NCBI GenBank assembly: GCA_002381695.1
Contig: DFXM01000048.1
Location: 1-7,198, forward strand
DNA from: Clostridium sp. UBA4108
GTDB lineage: Bacteria > Bacillota > Clostridia > Clostridiales > Clostridiaceae
DNA: 7,198 bases
Direction of reading: 5' to 3'
In this document: in pieces, positions 4,127 through 7,198 of the stretch
How positions within the stretch are numbered: position 1 is the first letter of the stretch
Layout: each line of letters starts with the position of its first letter
Translations under genes and position numbers: made by a program
Notes under the pieces: model-generated
The model's database searches: none
What the model was told of the DNA's origin: nothing
What the model saw: the letters and a program-made list of their open reading frames with translations, nothing else

Positions 4127-6358
4127 TTATGAATCTAATAAGAAACTACTTCTATCTCCAATATAAAACAATGCTAATTTATGAAGAGCTCTAGTACAGG
4201 CTATATATAAAAGCTTTTTATCATATTTTGTTTTATAATTTAAATTATCTGTTCCATAGACTATGACTGCATCAAACTCCAATCCTTTAGCCATACAAAT
4301 TGGAATTATCATAACTCCACTCATAGTATCTTTAGTATTATCATCAATAGATATAATCTCTATTCTGTTCCTTAATTTTTCGTAGAGTTCATTACTCTGC
4401 AACCTGCTTTTACATATGATTGCTATAGATTCATAACCTGAGCTTTTATAGTCATTTATGATTCCAATTATGGAATCATCTAACTCTTCAATTCCCTCCT
4501 TAGAAATTATTACAGGAGGCTCTTCATGTCTTTCAAAGCATTCTATCTCGCTTCCACCTTCAAGAAAATTATTACTAAAAGAACTTATTTCATATGAACA
4601 TCTAAAGCTTTTAGTCATAGTAACTGTTGCTGTCCTCTTCTTATCTAATATGCTTTTAATATCATCATAAAGGGATGAATCTGCATCCTTTTCTATAGTT
4701 TGATTTATATCACCTAAGATAGTGTACCTTGAGTTTCTAAATAATACTTTTAATATTTCAAAATGAATTGGGTAATAGTCTTGAGCCTCATCCACCACTA
4801 CCTGCTTAATGTCTTTGTATCCGCCATATCCAGTAAGCTTAGCCTTTAGATATAATAGTCCTAGAGCATCTTCATATCTTAAAACTTCTCCACTTATATT
4901 ATTGAAATCATCTAATATTTCTTCAATATTACTAGGAAGTTTTAATCCTGCTGCAAGCCTATAAAATAACTTTTTATCTTTTAATAACTTTTTATAAAGA
5001 CACATATAATCAATTTCTGTAAACTTACGAATTTCCTTAAGTAACTTAGTACTTTCCTTTATTGAAATAAGTCTTGCTAAGGATTTTATCTCAAATTGAT
5101 GCTCAGGATATCTACTTACAAAAATCTGTAGCTTTTCTAATCTTTTTTTTCTAATTGGATTTATCTCATCTAATATTCTAGCTTCAATTATTTTTAATCG
5201 TTTTGCTATGGGAATATTTATACTATCTTTTAATAGAAATGCCTTAAGCAAATGTCTCTGAGCAATGTATCTCCCGTTATAATAAACATCTCTAAACTCT
5301 ATTAGTCTATGCTCGAAATAATCTATAAGCCTATTAAGAATAGTTACAAATTCTTTAGAGCATTTAAATTCCATAGTTGACTTAATCCTCTTTTGCTCAA
5401 CTTTATTTTCACAAGTTATGATTTCCTCTAAAGTTTCATTCTTAGATTTTATACATATTTCTCTATTGAAAAGCTCTGAGAAAATATTCTCGAAGGTTAT
5501 ATTTGAAATATTCTCTTCCCCTAGCTCAGGAAGAACCTCTGATATATATTTCCCAAATAATTCGTTAGGCGAGATAATAACAATATTATTAGCATAGAGT
5601 TTAGTTAAAAGTCCTTGATACATTAAAAAAGCTACCCTATGCAGAGCTATTGAAGTCTTACCACTTCCAGCCACCCCTTGTACGATTAATAATTCACTTT
5701 CAATATCACGAATTGCTATATCTTGCTCCCTTTGAATAGTTTCTACAATAGTTTTCATCTTTGATGATGTATTTTTAGATAATACACTCTTTAAAACATC
5801 ATCAATAATATTTAAACCTGAATCAAAAAAATATTTCAATTTACCGTCTTTAATTTCATATTGCCTTTTCAGTGATACTTCACCAGTTATTTCACTCTCT
5901 GGTGCTTCATAGACCACAAAACCTAGTTCATATCTATAAAATATACTTGCAATAGGTGACCGCCAATCATAAACATAAGGCTCATAATTATCCTCATCCA
6001 TAAGATTAAACAATCCAATGTATATTTTCTCCTCAGTACCTCCTTGCTCTGTAAAATCCACTCTTGCAAAATAAGGTTTATTTAACATCTTGTTATATTT
6101 AAATATCTTTTCTTCTATTTTTTCATAAGTTGAGGCTTGAATCTGAATAATTGATAAATTCTGATTAATGTCTGATAATCTATCAACGTCATCAATAAAA
6201 TGCACTGTATTTTCCCACATATATTTGTTTTTATCAATTAATTCTTTTCTTTCTTTAGCCACTTTAGTTAACTCCTGCTGTAAATTCTTTTTTATCAGTG
6301 ACAATGTGTCCTCAATATATAAATTTTCATATTTTAATTCTTCATCATAATCACTCAT
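4127..6358 (-). CDS. helD: HelD-type RNA polymerase-recycling ATPase (UvrD-like superfamily 1), 743 residues
   Basis: HelD binds stalled or idle RNA polymerase and uses ATP to release it from nucleic acid. The length is close to Bacillus subtilis HelD (about 774 residues). Residues 10-90 form a charged helical arm of the kind that HelD inserts into the polymerase secondary channel. YDWRSPIA (130-137) is a HelD signature. TIQREQDIAIRD (207-218) is the Q-type motif, GVAGSGKT (228-235) the Walker A loop, VVVDEAQD (520-527) Walker B, LGDINQTI (548-555) motif III, TKSFRCSYEI (582-591) motif IV, GLEFDAVIV (692-700) motif V and YIACTRA (718-724) motif VI. All are intact, so the ATPase should be active. 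The insert at about 270-510 matches the position of the second polymerase-contacting domain. It starts 5 bases after the TetR stop, with GGAGGT in the end of that gene, so it is cotranscribed and probably translationally coupled to its repressor. Confidence 0.93.
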   Translation of the reverse strand: MSDYDEELKYENLYIEDTLSLIKKNLQQELTKVAKERKELIDKNKYMWENTVHFIDDVDRLSDINQNLSIIQIQASTYEKIEEKIFKYNKMLNKPYFARVDFTEQGGTEEKIYIGLFNLMDEDNYEPYVYDWRSPIASIFYRYELGFVVYEAPESEITGEVSLKRQYEIKDGKLKYFFDSGLNIIDDVLKSVLSKNTSSKMKTIVETIQREQDIAIRDIESELLIVQGVAGSGKTSIALHRVAFLMYQGLLTKLYANNIVIISPNELFGKYISEVLPELGEENISNITFENIFSELFNREICIKSKNETLEEIITCENKVEQKRIKSTMEFKCSKEFVTILNRLIDYFEHRLIEFRDVYYNGRYIAQRHLLKAFLLKDSINIPIAKRLKIIEARILDEINPIRKKRLEKLQIFVSRYPEHQFEIKSLARLISIKESTKLLKEIRKFTEIDYMCLYKKLLKDKKLFYRLAAGLKLPSNIEEILDDFNNISGEVLRYEDALGLLYLKAKLTGYGGYKDIKQVVVDEAQDYYPIHFEILKVLFRNSRYTILGDINQTIEKDADSSLYDDIKSILDKKRTATVTMTKSFRCSYEISSFSNNFLEGGSEIECFERHEEPPVIISKEGIEELDDSIIGIINDYKSSGYESIAIICKSRLQSNELYEKLRNRIEIISIDDNTKDTMSGVMIIPICMAKGLEFDAVIVYGTDNLNYKTKYDKKLLYIACTRALHKLALFYIGDRSSFLLDS

Positions 6359-6363
6359 AAAAA

Positions 6364-6966
6364 CTATACCTCCGAATTCAATAAAAGTTTCATAAGCTTA
6401 ATAGACTCTGTAACAACATAATCCTTAAAATCTACTTCTTCTTGTATAAGACCTCTTTTTGCAATATATATTGAGACTTCACCATGAATATAACAATGTA
6501 CATTATGTATTGCATATCTAATTTTATTTTTATTAGGTGCAAAACCATAAATTCCATTCCATATATTCTCAATAACATCTACAAATGCATCAACCGTCTT
6601 CACAGTCGCAATATTATCTTCTTCTGGCCGCTCTCCTTCTAATATTTCAAACCAAGCTAGTCGAAACCAACCTTTATTATTAAGAGGAAACTCTACAAAT
6701 TGAGTAAAAAAATACTTTAATTTTAATTCATCTTCATCACTCTTTAATAATCTTTCATTCAGTTCCTGTAAGAATATTTCAAGTACCTTTATATGTGTAA
6801 TCCACAATAAATCATCAAAGGAACTAAAATAATTATATAAATTTGTATGTGCACAACCTAGATTACGTGCAACTTCACGAAGATTTACATTCCTTATATT
6901 CTCCTTATCCCTTATTAAAATAAGAGTTTGCTCAACTATTTGCTCTTTTGTGATACCTTTTTTCAT
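6364..6966 (-). CDS. TetR-family transcriptional repressor, 200 residues, probable regulator of its own operon with helD
   Basis: Residues 1-56 are a TetR-type DNA-binding domain: GITKEQIVEQTLILIRD is helix 1, and the helix-turn-helix NLREVARNLGCAHTNLYNYF (28-47) ends in the typical YNYFSSFDDLLW. The remainder (57-200) is a helical ligand-binding and dimerisation region; it is Trp- and Phe-rich around 100-107 (WFRLAWFE), which could line a pocket for a hydrophobic ligand. The ligand is unknown. I start it at the ATG at 6964-6966 because AGGAAG lies eight bases upstream. The GTG at 6973-6975, three codons earlier, would overlap that site. A perfect palindrome over its promoter, 18 bases upstream of the start codon, supports autoregulation. 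It is the first gene of a two-gene operon with helD, 5 bases apart. Confidence 0.9.
   Translation of the reverse strand: MKKGITKEQIVEQTLILIRDKENIRNVNLREVARNLGCAHTNLYNYFSSFDDLLWITHIKVLEIFLQELNERLLKSDEDELKLKYFFTQFVEFPLNNKGWFRLAWFEILEGERPEEDNIATVKTVDAFVDVIENIWNGIYGFAPNKNKIRYAIHNVHCYIHGEVSIYIAKRGLIQEEVDFKDYVVTESIKLMKLLLNSEV
6368..6373 (-). promoter_or_regulatory. helD ribosome binding site inside the end of the repressor gene
   Basis: GGAGGT on the minus strand is read as part of the last codons of the TetR gene (Ser-Glu-Val-stop) and lies nine bases before the helD ATG. This layout supports translational coupling of the two genes. Confidence 0.7.
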
Positions 6967-6983
6967 ATATTTCACTTCCTATT

Positions 6984-7010
6984 AATTATATTACCATCGG
7001 TAATATAATT
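6984..7010. promoter_or_regulatory. Perfect 27-bp palindrome, likely TetR operator
   Basis: AATTATATTACC (6984-6995) and its exact reverse complement GGTAATATAATT (6999-7010) flank a 3-base centre. Its right arm overlaps the -10 box of the operon promoter, and the rest covers the expected transcript start. Size and symmetry are those of TetR-family operators, and a TetR gene begins 18 bases away, so autorepression of the TetR-helD operon is the natural reading. Confidence 0.8.
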
Positions 7011-7035
7011 ATACTCTTTAGTTTTACAAATTCAA
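7008..7035 (-). promoter_or_regulatory. Sigma-A promoter of the TetR-helD operon
   Basis: On the minus strand TTGAAT (7030-7035) and a perfect TATAAT (7008-7013) are 16 bases apart. The -10 box overlaps the palindrome at 6984-7010, so a bound repressor would block polymerase directly. Confidence 0.7.
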
Positions 7036-7198
7036 TTAAACTTTATTTATTTCCTAAATCATTGGATAAATCATACTAAAATATGGTTATACATAGATTG
7101 TAATATGACTCTTTGTATAATTCACAAACTTAATTCAAACTTATATATTTTAATAATAGGTTTTCTTTTAAACGAGTGTTGATATTAGAACTATATAT

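Noticed and set aside
4458..4670. Plus-strand open frames at 4458-4670 and 6168-6350
   Set aside because: Both lie inside helD on the opposite strand, have low-complexity Ser/Leu-rich translations, and lack ribosome binding sites that would support them.
6964..6975. GTG at 6973-6975 as the TetR start
   Set aside because: It would nearly overlap the AGGA ribosome binding sequence; the ATG three codons later has correct spacing.
7036..7198. Possible gene or RNA at the right edge
   Set aside because: No open frame, promoter pair or strong hairpin is visible beyond the operon promoter; only a short A+T-rich match to 2200-2216.

Overview
The window looks like chromosomal DNA from a low-G+C, endospore-forming Firmicute of the Clostridium type. 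This rests on very A+T-rich intergenic DNA, strong GGAGG-type ribosome binding sites, A/T-ending codons, a collagen-like spore-surface-type protein, and a gene set typical of clostridia (HelD, COG0701-type half permeases, a TrmH/SpoU methyltransferase). No rRNA, tRNA, CRISPR array, complete insertion sequence or phage module is visible. The genus is an inference from style, not from a marker gene.

Left part (1-1560). The left edge cuts a minus-strand gene for a collagen-like Gly-X-Y protein. Only its first 130 residues are present: a short hydrophobic leader, a Cys-Pro-rich segment, then a G+C-rich repeat. It has its own ribosome binding site, a perfect 9-bp inverted repeat in its leader and a sigma-K-like promoter candidate. 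Next is a minus-strand TrmH/SpoU RNA methyltransferase gene (612-1498). It is split by a one-base frameshift that separates motif 1 from motifs 2 and 3. A 53-bp palindrome at 518-570 follows it and may be a terminator or an insertion-sequence-derived mini element.

Middle part (1690-4081). A 66-codon minus-strand gene of unknown function starts with TTG and ends in a clear terminator. A 123-bp stretch bounded by 20-bp inverted repeats follows. A minus-strand lipoprotein gene (2249-2854) stands opposite a plus-strand pair of half-size permeases (about 3013-3498 and 3495-4013). The permease genes overlap by 4 bases and probably form one heteromeric transporter. The first has an excellent Shine-Dalgarno sequence but no ATG, GTG or TTG at the right distance; an ATC sits there instead. 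A perfect 22-bp hairpin (4029-4081) separates the permeases from the converging helD gene.

Right part (4127-7060). A TetR-family repressor gene and a helD-type RNA polymerase-recycling ATPase gene form a minus-strand operon with a 5-base gap. The helD ribosome binding site lies inside the last codons of the repressor. A perfect 27-bp palindrome (6984-7010) overlaps the -10 box of the operon promoter and is very probably the repressor's own operator. The cassette reads as a ligand-inducible RNA polymerase rescue unit, possibly responding to an antibiotic. The last 140 bases hold no recognisable gene.
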